A DNA stretch of 64,000 nucleotides from Ferrovibrio xuzhouensis. Lineage in GTDB: Bacteria > Pseudomonadota > Alphaproteobacteria > Ferrovibrionales > Ferrovibrionaceae. Below, piece after piece: positions 27,925-35,953 of the stretch. Each line of letters begins with the position of its first letter. Within the stretch, counting starts at the first letter, position 1. The notes under the pieces were generated by a model. It saw nothing but the letters and a program-made list of their open reading frames with translations, was not told the origin of the DNA and made no database searches. The stretch is taken from assembly GCF_042648965.1 (NCBI RefSeq), contig NZ_JBHRYJ010000003.1:434001-498000 (forward strand), written 5' to 3'. A program made the position numbers and the translations under genes.

Positions 27925-29082
27925 ATGGCTGCTGATTGGACGCCGGTATTCGTCCTGCCGAATATTCCGCTGGAAGCTGCGATCGGCTGCGAGATCGCCG
28001 CGCTCGCTCCCGCGCACGATCGCCGCGTTGCGGCCCTCAAGCGGACGCACCCGACGCTCAGGCGCTTCCTCAACCGTTTCGCCGATAACTTCGGGCAGAA
28101 GTTCGAGCCCTCGGTCCTGATCCTGAACACGGCCGCACCGCCGACCTTTCGCGACGTCACGGCGCTGGCGAGCTTCCGCGACCTCATCGCGCTCTCCGCG
28201 GTCACGCACGGCCGGGCGCTGGAGCTTCGATATCCGCGCGGGCATCGCGTGCTCTTCGGCGAGGCCTTCGCGATCTACCCCTGGATGCTCGACCGACACT
28301 ATGAGGATGTGATCGGGAGCACACCGGCAATCCTCGGCACGCATGAGCTCTCTCGCTTCAAAGGCCAATCGTCGCCGGCCCTATTCCGCACGTCACTCGG
28401 CGAAAGCGACATCGACCAGCCGCTCCTTGCCGCGCTCATGGCGCGCTGGCGTCGACGCTATGAAGCTGCAGAGCCCGCCTGGGAGGACGTTGCGCTAATG
28501 CGCTCGCTCGACATGGCGTATAACGCCTCGCTCTTGCCGGCCGGGACGGATACGACGTTCTACGACGTCGGGCGGGTCGTCTCGCTCTGGGTCAGCGCTT
28601 TCGAGATCCTCGTGCATCCTGGCGGAAGCGGGCAGGCCAACCGGGACAAGGTGTTCGAGATGATCGAGCGGACGCCGTGGGCAAACCCGGAAATCGGCCA
28701 ACTCGCGCACGACACGGGCGGCAAGACCAAGGTGAAGCGCACCTTGGCATCTTGGCTCTATCAGGTGCTCTACGAATGCAGAAACGACTTTCTCCACGGC
28801 AATCCTGTCGAGCGCAGCAATCTATACCTCACCACGCCGCAGCGGACGATTTTCGAATATGCCGCGCCGCTCTACCGTATCGCGCTGACAGCATTCCTTC
28901 CGCTCACATACGGCGTCACGATGCCATCGGCCAAAGACGCGCCCGCGTTCGGTGCCTATATCGCCGATCGCATGGACTTCATGGGACCGCAGAAATCTGC
29001 GGAGGAAGCGCTCTTGACCGCGACGCGCACGCCAGCGGGCCGCGCCGCGCGACGCGCACGCGTCACTCGCCCTGCTCCCTAG
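27925..29082 (+). CDS. HEPN-domain protein (Apea-like), putative RNase
   Basis: 385 residues. The C-terminal part carries YQVLYECRNDFLHGNPV, a clear R-x4-H HEPN motif (Arg near 286, His near 291). It is preceded by a helix with WVSAFEILVH, the usual HEPN helix with conserved Glu. The N-terminal ~200 residues have no assigned function. HEPN proteins in defence islands are typically toxic RNases. It ends convergent with the 29079 gene, sharing 4 bp. The start at 27925 lies 36 nt after the previous stop. Confidence 0.7.
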   Translation: MAADWTPVFVLPNIPLEAAIGCEIAALAPAHDRRVAALKRTHPTLRRFLNRFADNFGQKFEPSVLILNTAAPPTFRDVTALASFRDLIALSAVTHGRALELRYPRGHRVLFGEAFAIYPWMLDRHYEDVIGSTPAILGTHELSRFKGQSSPALFRTSLGESDIDQPLLAALMARWRRRYEAAEPAWEDVALMRSLDMAYNASLLPAGTDTTFYDVGRVVSLWVSAFEILVHPGGSGQANRDKVFEMIERTPWANPEIGQLAHDTGGKTKVKRTLASWLYQVLYECRNDFLHGNPVERSNLYLTTPQRTIFEYAAPLYRIALTAFLPLTYGVTMPSAKDAPAFGAYIADRMDFMGPQKSAEEALLTATRTPAGRAARRARVTRPAP

Positions 29083-29765
29083 TCGACTGGGCCAGCGTCG
29101 GGCTCCGCGATCAACTCTTCCGCCAGCTCCGAAAGCCACGGCGACACGTCCTCGATCTGGACCGCGCCGGCGTGGACGGCGTAATAGTCCCGGACCGTCC
29201 GAAACGCCTCGCCGAAGCGGTCCGCGAATATCTTCTGCAACTTGTCATTCCGGCTCAGCACGCTCGATAGGGCGCGACCGCCCCGCAGGAATTTGAGCGC
29301 GTGTTCGGTGCCGAGCAGATAGAGATATTTTCGCTTCGCCGTCGGATGCTCCGCGAGCAGCAGATAATCCTTGAACACGGAATTCTGGCGGATCGATTCC
29401 GCGCCGCCCCGCCATCGAATGAATTTGAACTCGGCGACCCGCAGGTTGGTCTCCAGGTCGAACTCGCGCCCGGTATTCCCGGCGCCGAGCGAGACATATT
29501 CGACCCGCTCCTCTGGTTCGAGGATGTGCGGAAGGCAGAGCAGGATGCCGAGCGCATGGATCGTCACATTGATCTGCCCGGCCAGGCGCTTCATTTCGGC
29601 CGCCGCGGCCAACGCCTCCCGACCCACGCCAGCGCCCTCGAGAAAGCTATCGCAATCCTTCGCTGCCACACCGCGCACCGCGCTCTCGATCCGCGCAAGC
29701 GTCTGCGTCAGATCGGGGCCTGTGAACCGCAATAGCAGATCGCGAATATTCGCAGGATTGGTCAC
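29079..29765 (-). CDS. Unknown protein with PD-(D/E)xK-like core
   Basis: 228 residues, starting within the stop of the upstream gene (ATGA at 29762-29765). A nuclease-like core reads GREFDLETNLRVAEFKFIRW (near 100-120): Asp, then a strand with E-F-K. It is followed by a helix starting RGGAESIRQNSVFKDYLLL, as in restriction-endonuclease folds. The C-terminal part is helical. It forms a two-gene minus-strand unit with the larger nuclease-like gene. Pairing of two such proteins suggests a restriction-like defence module; no known system name fits by eye. Confidence 0.65.
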   Translation of the reverse strand: MTNPANIRDLLLRFTGPDLTQTLARIESAVRGVAAKDCDSFLEGAGVGREALAAAAEMKRLAGQINVTIHALGILLCLPHILEPEERVEYVSLGAGNTGREFDLETNLRVAEFKFIRWRGGAESIRQNSVFKDYLLLAEHPTAKRKYLYLLGTEHALKFLRGGRALSSVLSRNDKLQKIFADRFGEAFRTVRDYYAVHAGAVQIEDVSPWLSELAEELIAEPDAGPVD

Positions 29766-31450
29766 GCGCCCGCCTGGCCGGCGAAACGAAGCCGATCGAT
29801 CTGATTATAGTTGATCACCGCCGAGTCGGCGCCGATCACCGGAAATCGGCTCACCACGTAATGCACGACCTTGTCCATCCCCAGTTCCTGCTTGAGTAGA
29901 TGCTCGCGACCCCGCTCCTTCTTCAGCGCGCGCGTATAGTAGTTCGTCAGGGATCGGTTATATCGGACGAACAGCGCGCGCTCAGCCTCAATCTTCGAGA
30001 GATCAATCCAATTATTCTTGCACTGAATGTTGAAGATGACACCGCCGCGCGTGGCGACGACGTCGAACTCCTTCCGATTGATCCGTTTGATGTTCGTGAC
30101 GGTGAATCCCATGCGCTCAAGATCGCGTTTCACCATGTCTTCGAAGATGAAGCCCGCGTGGATCTGAAAGCGCCGGCGGCTGCCGAGGTGGACATTCTTG
30201 AATGCGTAGAGAAAGCGCGACAGAAGGTTGACGTTCGAGACGATCCGATCCCCCAAATCCAAGAACGGCTGATAGGCATTGGTGTTCGTCGCGTAGTTCG
30301 AGGGCTTGTTGACGAGGAGCGCCTCAAGCTCGGCGGGGTCCAACTCGGACTGCGCGCGCAGCATCGAGCGAAACTTCTCCTTCTCGATCTCAACGTAATA
30401 GTCGTCGCGGCAATGGCGCGCGAAGGCGATCACCAGCAGGCCCATGGCGGAAAAGTCGGAGTCCTTGAGGCCGAATGCCTCGTAGGTCGCGCCGATCAGC
30501 CTCACTCCGTTGCGCAGTTCGGCGGCTGAAAAAATCTTCCTTCGATCTAGCGCCTCCATGGCGGGCATCGTGAACTGATCGCCGCGCAGCTCAGCCATCA
30601 CATGGATCGACGCGCGCTCCGGTTCGAGAAAGTAGTCGTCCAAGGTCTCGAAGCCGTGGCTCGCCATCGCGCCAATGCTGTCAATCTTCAGATGGAAATC
30701 CGGCAGCACATCGAGAAGCGCGAGCTTCTGGTGAAAGCCGGTGATCGCGACGCAGCTATGCTCGACCTGCGGCAATAGGACCGTGAGCGCATCGTATGAC
30801 TCAAGAACCGCCGAGCCAGAGCATGCATAGGGCATGGTGTAGAGCAGCGAGACGAAGTGACGTCGCCGCGACTGAAAATAGTCGACGGCGCCGCCGATCG
30901 TGTCGAGCGTGATCTGAGCGCTACGGGCGTCTTGGCCATGCATGGCGAAGGCCACACCCATCGCGCCCGCGTACAGCATGGTCCGCGTGAACCGAGCAAT
31001 CACCGACGGCTCGAGATGGGGCGCGAGCGCCCGGCGCACCGCCAGCCATGTCGGACCCGGATTCGAAACGAACGGATCGTCCAATCGTATCGCGCACAAC
31101 CAGGCCCGGAGCTGATCATCCGCAATCCCGAATTTCGGCAGGTTGATGAACTCCTCAACCGCTCGGATCGTCTCATGCCACGCAGCCACCGCGTCCTCGC
31201 ACCGATACTGCGCAAGGACGGAGAGCACGCCGTTGCCGTGCGCGGCCAACTGGCTCTCAATAAGGGCCTTCGCCTCATCTCCCGATATCGTGCGCGTGGC
31301 GCCGCCAGCACCGCCGCTAACCATTGCGGCCCGGTCTGATGGTTTCGACCAGTGTTCCTTCAGCGACGAAGCGCGAAAATTCGCCCCGCTGTGTCGGCAC
31401 GCCAAGCTCCAGGGCCTGCAGCACCTCGCAGTATTCTTCCCGCCTGACAT
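29762..31450 (-). CDS. Large protein with C-terminal restriction-endonuclease-like domain
   Basis: Up to 562 residues; the true start is uncertain, since ATGs at 31450 and about 31324 (MVSGGAGG) are both possible. The first ~400 residues are helical with no known domain. The last ~150 look like a PD-(D/E)xK nuclease: HAGFIFEDMVKRDLERMGF, then KEFDVVATRGGVIFNIQCKN (Asp, strand, Q-x-K), as in Mrr-like domains. It sits between the defence island and the integrative-element backbone and is translationally coupled to the 29079 gene. Confidence 0.7.
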   Translation of the reverse strand: MSGGKNTARCCRPWSLACRHSGANFRASSLKEHWSKPSDRAAMVSGGAGGATRTISGDEAKALIESQLAAHGNGVLSVLAQYRCEDAVAAWHETIRAVEEFINLPKFGIADDQLRAWLCAIRLDDPFVSNPGPTWLAVRRALAPHLEPSVIARFTRTMLYAGAMGVAFAMHGQDARSAQITLDTIGGAVDYFQSRRRHFVSLLYTMPYACSGSAVLESYDALTVLLPQVEHSCVAITGFHQKLALLDVLPDFHLKIDSIGAMASHGFETLDDYFLEPERASIHVMAELRGDQFTMPAMEALDRRKIFSAAELRNGVRLIGATYEAFGLKDSDFSAMGLLVIAFARHCRDDYYVEIEKEKFRSMLRAQSELDPAELEALLVNKPSNYATNTNAYQPFLDLGDRIVSNVNLLSRFLYAFKNVHLGSRRRFQIHAGFIFEDMVKRDLERMGFTVTNIKRINRKEFDVVATRGGVIFNIQCKNNWIDLSKIEAERALFVRYNRSLTNYYTRALKKERGREHLLKQELGMDKVVHYVVSRFPVIGADSAVINYNQIDRLRFAGQAGA

Positions 31451-31610
31451 GTAGCTGATAGTCGTTGCACATGCGCTGTAAGGTACGTTGGGCCAGGCTG
31501 AATTTCGAGACTGCTGCGGACCGATTTCATGGGAGGGGAATGCTTTCCCCTACGTCCGAGCCTTCGTCTCGGCCGACCCCTTCTGCGGGGAGACCCCGCA
31601 ACGCCCCCTA

Positions 31611-31692
31611 GAGTGAGAGTGCGGACAGGCTTTGCCCGTGACGGGTTGAGGGCTGGGAGAGAGGCTTCCGGCGCCCGTCGCGGAGATCCGCG
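31611..31692 (+). ncRNA. Structured leader, copy 1 (before interrupted ardC)
   Basis: A purine-rich GAGTGAGAGTGCGGA precedes an outer stem, CCGTGACGGG (31636-31645) pairing with CCCGTCGCGG (31674-31683). It encloses an 8-bp inner hairpin (31652-31659 / 31665-31672) capped by AGAGG. The outer stem reaches into the GGAG ribosome-binding site, 7 nt before the ATG. The shape recurs at 46615-46664 and, more loosely, at 50666-50734. Confidence 0.65.
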
Positions 31693-32439
31693 ATGTCCAG
31701 AAAGATCGCAACTGCTCGCGCCGGCCAGGACCGGGCGAGCCTCTATGACGAAATCACCGACAAGATCATCGCCGAGCTGGAGGCCGGGCGCATCCCGTGG
31801 GTCCAGCCCTGGGGGACGGCGGCGGCGAAGGCGCCGCTGGCGTTGCCAAGGAACGCCGCCACCGGCCGGCATTATTCCGGAATCAATGTTCTGATCCTTT
31901 GGGGCGCGGTCGTCGAACACGGCTTTCCCGGCCAGAGCTGGCTCACCTTCCGCCAGGCGCTTGCGCTCGGCGGCAATGTCCGCAAGGGCGAGCGCGGCAC
32001 GACCGTCGTCTATGCCGACCGCTTCGTACCCGACGACGAAAAGCGGCGCGCCCGCGAGACCGGCGAGGAACCCCAGGCGATCCCGTTCCTGAAACGCTTC
32101 ACGGTGTTCAACGCCGCGCAGTGCGAGAACCTGCCGGATGACATCGCGATCGTCGCGCCGCCACCGCCGCCGGGCCTGATCGAACCCCAGATCGAGGCGC
32201 TGATCCGCGCGACCGGCATCGACTTTCGCATCGGCGGCAACCGCGCCTTCTACGTCCCGGCGCTCGACTATGTGCAGGTGCCGCCGCCCCAGGCCTATTT
32301 CGAGCCGATCAACTGGCACCGCACTGCGCTCCACGAGCTCGGCCACGCCACGGGCCATCCGTCGCGTCTCGGCCGGGATATGGCCGGCAGTTTCGGTTCC
32401 AAGAAATACGCGTTCGAGGAGTTGGTGGCCTTATCCTGA
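31693..32439 (+). pseudogene. ardC: ardC anti-restriction gene, 5' part (interrupted by transposon)
   Basis: 246 genuine codons followed by Leu-Ser-stop read from transposon DNA. ArdC-type ssDNA-binding N-terminal domain (SLYDEITDKIIAELEAGRIP, then WLTFRQALALGGNVRKGERG) plus a zinc-metallopeptidase motif ALHELGHATGH near 213-217. ArdC proteins protect incoming plasmid DNA from restriction. Family proteins continue past FEELVA; here that point (32430) is the transposon left end. The missing 72 residues lie at 45153-45371. A shortened protein may still be made, but it lacks the C-terminal helices. Confidence 0.93.
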
Positions 32440-32514
32440 CTCTGTGATCCTGTCTCAGAATCATGCATTGGAGGCGCCTCACCACGGCTCCGGTGAAGCT
32501 CTTCAGACGTCCGG

Positions 32515-32553
32515 GTCAAGCGTTCCCGCAGCGTAGCGAGGACAACGCTTGAC
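32515..32553. repeat. Inverted repeat at transposon left end
   Basis: GTCAAGCGTT (32515-32524) and AACGCTTGAC (32544-32553), a perfect 10-bp pair with a 19-nt gap. It lies 85 nt inside the left terminus, in the non-coding leader of the first recombinase. A recombinase arm-type site or operator is plausible. Confidence 0.6.
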
Positions 32554-32580
32554 GCGGCGGCGGCACGACAAGCTGTTCAT

Positions 32581-32606
32581 GGGGTGCAGGCTAAGTCCTG
32601 CACCCC
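32581..32606. repeat. Perfect 10-bp hairpin at transposon left end
   Basis: GGGGTGCAGG, loop CTAAGT, CCTGCACCCC. It is followed at 32630-32647 by GCGAGGGG-AA-CCCCTCGC, 10 nt before the ATG of the first recombinase. Both could block read-through from ardC or limit recombinase translation. Confidence 0.65.
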
Positions 32607-32657
32607 TGCCACGCGGCGAGCGGGAGAGCGCGAGGGGAACCCCTCGCATTCTAAACA

Positions 32658-34115
32658 ATGAAGTTGCGCCGAAGGCGCTCCGCTTGGGTATCGTGCGTGC
32701 ATTTGTATTTTACCGATCTTGACACTATTTCGCGTCCGCTTTTCCTTGATGACCTTGCAGTGAGCCTCGCGCCCGGTGCGCTCGACGCGGTCGAGCGCAC
32801 CGGGCTGATTCACGGCATGCCGTTCATCCTGATGGATGACGGCAGCTACGATCTCGCTCTCAACCGGTTCTTTCGTGCCTGTCCTGCTATGGGAGCGCGA
32901 TCGCCGAACACGTGGCGCTCCTACGCCCGCGACATTCTCGTCTGGGCGCGCTTTCTTGTCGAACGGCGCGGCGGCAAGACGGTCTGGCAGGCCGGCCGCG
33001 ACGATGTCCTGGCCTTTCACCGGGCGCGTCGGCTGTCGGCAGCTCCCTACCGCATCTCGGCTGCGAGCTGGAACCGGAGCGTTGCCGCGCTCGACAAGCT
33101 CTATCGCTGGGCTGTCGAGGAAGGAATCATTGCGATCTCGCCCTTCAGCTACGGCGCCACCCTTCGCAGGGCCGGCGGTAGCCGCGCAGTGCTCGCTGTG
33201 ACGACGAACCGTGCCCGCGAGCGCGCCGCGCGGCGCCACGATACCCGTTACATCGATCTTGGCCGCTACCTGCTGTTCCGCGAGGTGGGATTGCGCGGCC
33301 GGCTTCCCGACGGCTCGGAGGACGCGACGTGGCGCGGCCGCAACGGCGAGCGCAATGCGTTGTTTGCCGAGCTTCTCGTCACGACCGGCCTGCGGCTGAC
33401 AGAGGCCGGCAGTCTGCTGCTGAGTGAGCTGCCGCGCCTGACCGATCCCGAATCGCGCTCGGTGCCGTTCGATCTCCCCGGTCCGATCGCCAAGGGCGGA
33501 CGACCACGGCGCATCCGCGTTCCCCGCCGGGTACTGAGATTGATCGGCGACTATGTCGATCTCGAGCGCACGGTCTCTGCCGCGCGCTCAGAGCCTTCGG
33601 TGTCCGATCCGCTCTGGCTGATGCTGGAGGACGGGAAGGCAACAGACGCGGCGGGCAAGCGTGTCCGGCTCGACCGTCTGACGCTGGGCGAACGCCGCCG
33701 CGTGCTGGTCGGCACGCCCGGCCAGGCGCAGCATGCCTTGCTCTGGCTGACTGAAGGCGGCAAGCCCGTGCCCTCGGCGACTTGGGAAGCTGCCTTTCGG
33801 CGGGCCTGCACCCGCTGCCGCCGTTTCGGCATCGAGGTCGAGGTGACGCCACACACGCTGCGGCACACCTTCGCCGTCAACATGCTCTCCATGCTGATCC
33901 GCGAGCAGATCGGATCCGTGTTCGATCCGCAGGACCAGCACGGCGCAGCCTATCGGCGGATTCTCGGCGATCCTCTGCAGAAGCTCCAGCACCTGCTGGG
34001 GCATGCGAGTATCACCAGCACCTACATCTATCTCGACAGCCTCGCCGAGGCGCAGGAGCTGGTCGAGGCCGCCGCGGATCGCTGGGCCGAAGACACGGCT
34101 GGCGGCGCGGCATGA
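32658..34115 (+). CDS. Transposon tyrosine recombinase 1 (TnpA-like)
   Basis: 485 residues from ATG 32658; a later start is possible, because the first 15 residues are basic and family similarity begins around FLDDLAV. SAM-like core-binding domain (RSPNTWRSYARDILVWARFL) then the catalytic domain. First Arg in TTGLRLTEAGSLLLSE (near 247), HTLRHTF box (near 400), GHASITSTYIYLDS with the nucleophilic Tyr (near 455). All catalytic residues are present. First of three consecutive recombinases, as in Tn554 family elements; ATGA-coupled to the next gene. Confidence 0.88.
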   Translation: MKLRRRRSAWVSCVHLYFTDLDTISRPLFLDDLAVSLAPGALDAVERTGLIHGMPFILMDDGSYDLALNRFFRACPAMGARSPNTWRSYARDILVWARFLVERRGGKTVWQAGRDDVLAFHRARRLSAAPYRISAASWNRSVAALDKLYRWAVEEGIIAISPFSYGATLRRAGGSRAVLAVTTNRARERAARRHDTRYIDLGRYLLFREVGLRGRLPDGSEDATWRGRNGERNALFAELLVTTGLRLTEAGSLLLSELPRLTDPESRSVPFDLPGPIAKGGRPRRIRVPRRVLRLIGDYVDLERTVSAARSEPSVSDPLWLMLEDGKATDAAGKRVRLDRLTLGERRRVLVGTPGQAQHALLWLTEGGKPVPSATWEAAFRRACTRCRRFGIEVEVTPHTLRHTFAVNMLSMLIREQIGSVFDPQDQHGAAYRRILGDPLQKLQHLLGHASITSTYIYLDSLAEAQELVEAAADRWAEDTAGGAA

Positions 34116-35953
34116 CCGCCGCGGCGGCTCCATCGGTGCGGCGGCCGGGTCGCCGCGCCCTCTTTCCCGAGGCGCTGCCCGATCCCGAGGGCGAGGCCGC
34201 CGCTGCGATCGCATCGCTGCGCTTTACCGTCACGCTGGCGGATCGCAGCAAGACGATCGACCTGACGATGCTCGCCGGCCGCAAGGCATTGGCGCGGACC
34301 TTTGCCGGCGCGCTCTGGCGCGCCTGCCAGGTCGGTGGTCCGGCCGGCTCGATCTCGACGGCCTACGCCTATGCCAATGCGCTCAAGACATTTTGGCGCT
34401 ATCTCGATTCCGCCGGATCGCACGTCGCCCGTCTCTCCGACGTCAGTGCCGTCTGCATCGACGGCTTCGATTCCTGGATGGAGGGGAGCGGCCTGCATCC
34501 CAATCACCGCCTGCACCGCATGAGCAAGGTGCTCAACCTGCTGCGGCTTGCCGAGGCCGCGGAGCCCAGCCACCTGCCGCCCGATGCCTCACGCCGGCTG
34601 ATGTACACGAGCGATCGGCCCGGCGTGCGCGCCAGGCCGCGCGATGCCTATGGCGATGATGTCGCCGCGGCATTGCGGAAGGCGGCGCGCACCGATCTCG
34701 CCGCCATCATCCGCCGCTTGGGCGAGGCCGATCGTATTCCGGCGGTCGAGGATTCCGATCGGAGCAAGGCGCTGGCAGCAACCCACAAACAGGTAATGGA
34801 AGTGATCGACGCGGAAGGCGTCATCGGGCACAGGCACCCTCTCTTCAAGCGACTCTACACGCTCCGCCGCGAGAGTGGCCTGCCGAACGATCGCCTGATC
34901 CACGATCTGCATGGCCGCCGGCATCTCATCGCCGCCGATCTCGTGCCGCTCATCGTGCTTATCTCGCTCGACACCGGCATGGAGATCGAAGCGATCAAGG
35001 GCTTGCGAGCGGACTGCCTGAAGAACCCGGCGGGCGGCTATGTCGAGATCGAGTATTGCAAGCGTCGGGCGCGCGGCGCCGAGTGGAAGCGGCTGCGTGT
35101 GCGCGACGGCGGTTCCTCGACGCCGGGCGGCTTGATCCGCAAGGCGCTGCAGTGGACCGGTCCGGCGAGAAGCCGGCTCGGCGCCGACACGCTCTGGGCG
35201 CACTGTGCCTGGGGCCGCCTGACCCCTCGGGTGCTCAGCATGAAGGAGCTCGCGGCTTCATGGACGCGCCGGCACGGCATCCTTGATGAGCGGGGCCAAC
35301 GCCTTCGCCTCAATCTGACGCGCCTGCGCAAGACGCATAAGGCGGCATGGTACCGGCGCACGGGCGGCCAGCTCGACCGCTTCGCCGTCGGCCACACTGT
35401 CGCGGTCGCGGCCGACCACTACGCCGACATTCCCGCGCTTCGTCATCTGCACGAGGCGACAATTGCCGACGCCATGACCGATGCGCTCGACGCCGCGTTC
35501 CCCCCCTGTGTCCTGTCGTCGGAGGAGGAAGCGGCCGTCCAGACCGATCCCGACAAGGCGACCGGCCTTCCCGTTGTCGGCGCCGCCGCGGTCAAGGCGC
35601 TGTTCGGCGGCGAGCAGGACGTCTGGCTCGCCAGTTGCGGCGGCTTCTACAACAGCCCGTTCGGCTCGGAGGGAGAGGCCTGTCCGTCCCCCTTCTGGGG
35701 GTGTCTCGAATGCAGCAATGCCGTGGTCACCGCCCGCAAGGTGCCCGCGCTCCTGGCCTTCCTCAACTTCATCCGGGCGCAGCGGCAGGTGCTGAGCGAA
35801 GCCGACTGGATCGCCAAGTTCGGCCGGGTTCACGGACGCATCGCCGAACAGATTCTGCCCCGGTTCGCCGACGCCGAGATCGAGGAAGCCCGTCGGATTG
35901 GGTCATCGGACCCCGCGCTCCTCTACCTGCCGCCCGAAGCGAGAGCGCCATGA
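34112..35953 (+). CDS. Transposon tyrosine recombinase 2 (TnpB-like)
   Basis: 613 residues from the ATG overlapping the previous stop; the frame is open further upstream only by chance. The N-terminal core-binding domain has ISTAYAYANALKTFWRYLDS. The catalytic part is divergent: LNLTRLRKTHKAAWYRRTGG (near 400-420), then AVGHTVAVAADHYADIPALR with the likely nucleophilic Tyr near 436. A Cys-containing C-terminal extension follows (SCGGFYNSPF, CPSPFWGCLECSNAVVTARK), perhaps metal-binding. Partner recombinase for the element; ATGA overlap with the next gene. Confidence 0.82.
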   Translation: MTAAAAPSVRRPGRRALFPEALPDPEGEAAAAIASLRFTVTLADRSKTIDLTMLAGRKALARTFAGALWRACQVGGPAGSISTAYAYANALKTFWRYLDSAGSHVARLSDVSAVCIDGFDSWMEGSGLHPNHRLHRMSKVLNLLRLAEAAEPSHLPPDASRRLMYTSDRPGVRARPRDAYGDDVAAALRKAARTDLAAIIRRLGEADRIPAVEDSDRSKALAATHKQVMEVIDAEGVIGHRHPLFKRLYTLRRESGLPNDRLIHDLHGRRHLIAADLVPLIVLISLDTGMEIEAIKGLRADCLKNPAGGYVEIEYCKRRARGAEWKRLRVRDGGSSTPGGLIRKALQWTGPARSRLGADTLWAHCAWGRLTPRVLSMKELAASWTRRHGILDERGQRLRLNLTRLRKTHKAAWYRRTGGQLDRFAVGHTVAVAADHYADIPALRHLHEATIADAMTDALDAAFPPCVLSSEEEAAVQTDPDKATGLPVVGAAAVKALFGGEQDVWLASCGGFYNSPFGSEGEACPSPFWGCLECSNAVVTARKVPALLAFLNFIRAQRQVLSEADWIAKFGRVHGRIAEQILPRFADAEIEEARRIGSSDPALLYLPPEARAP

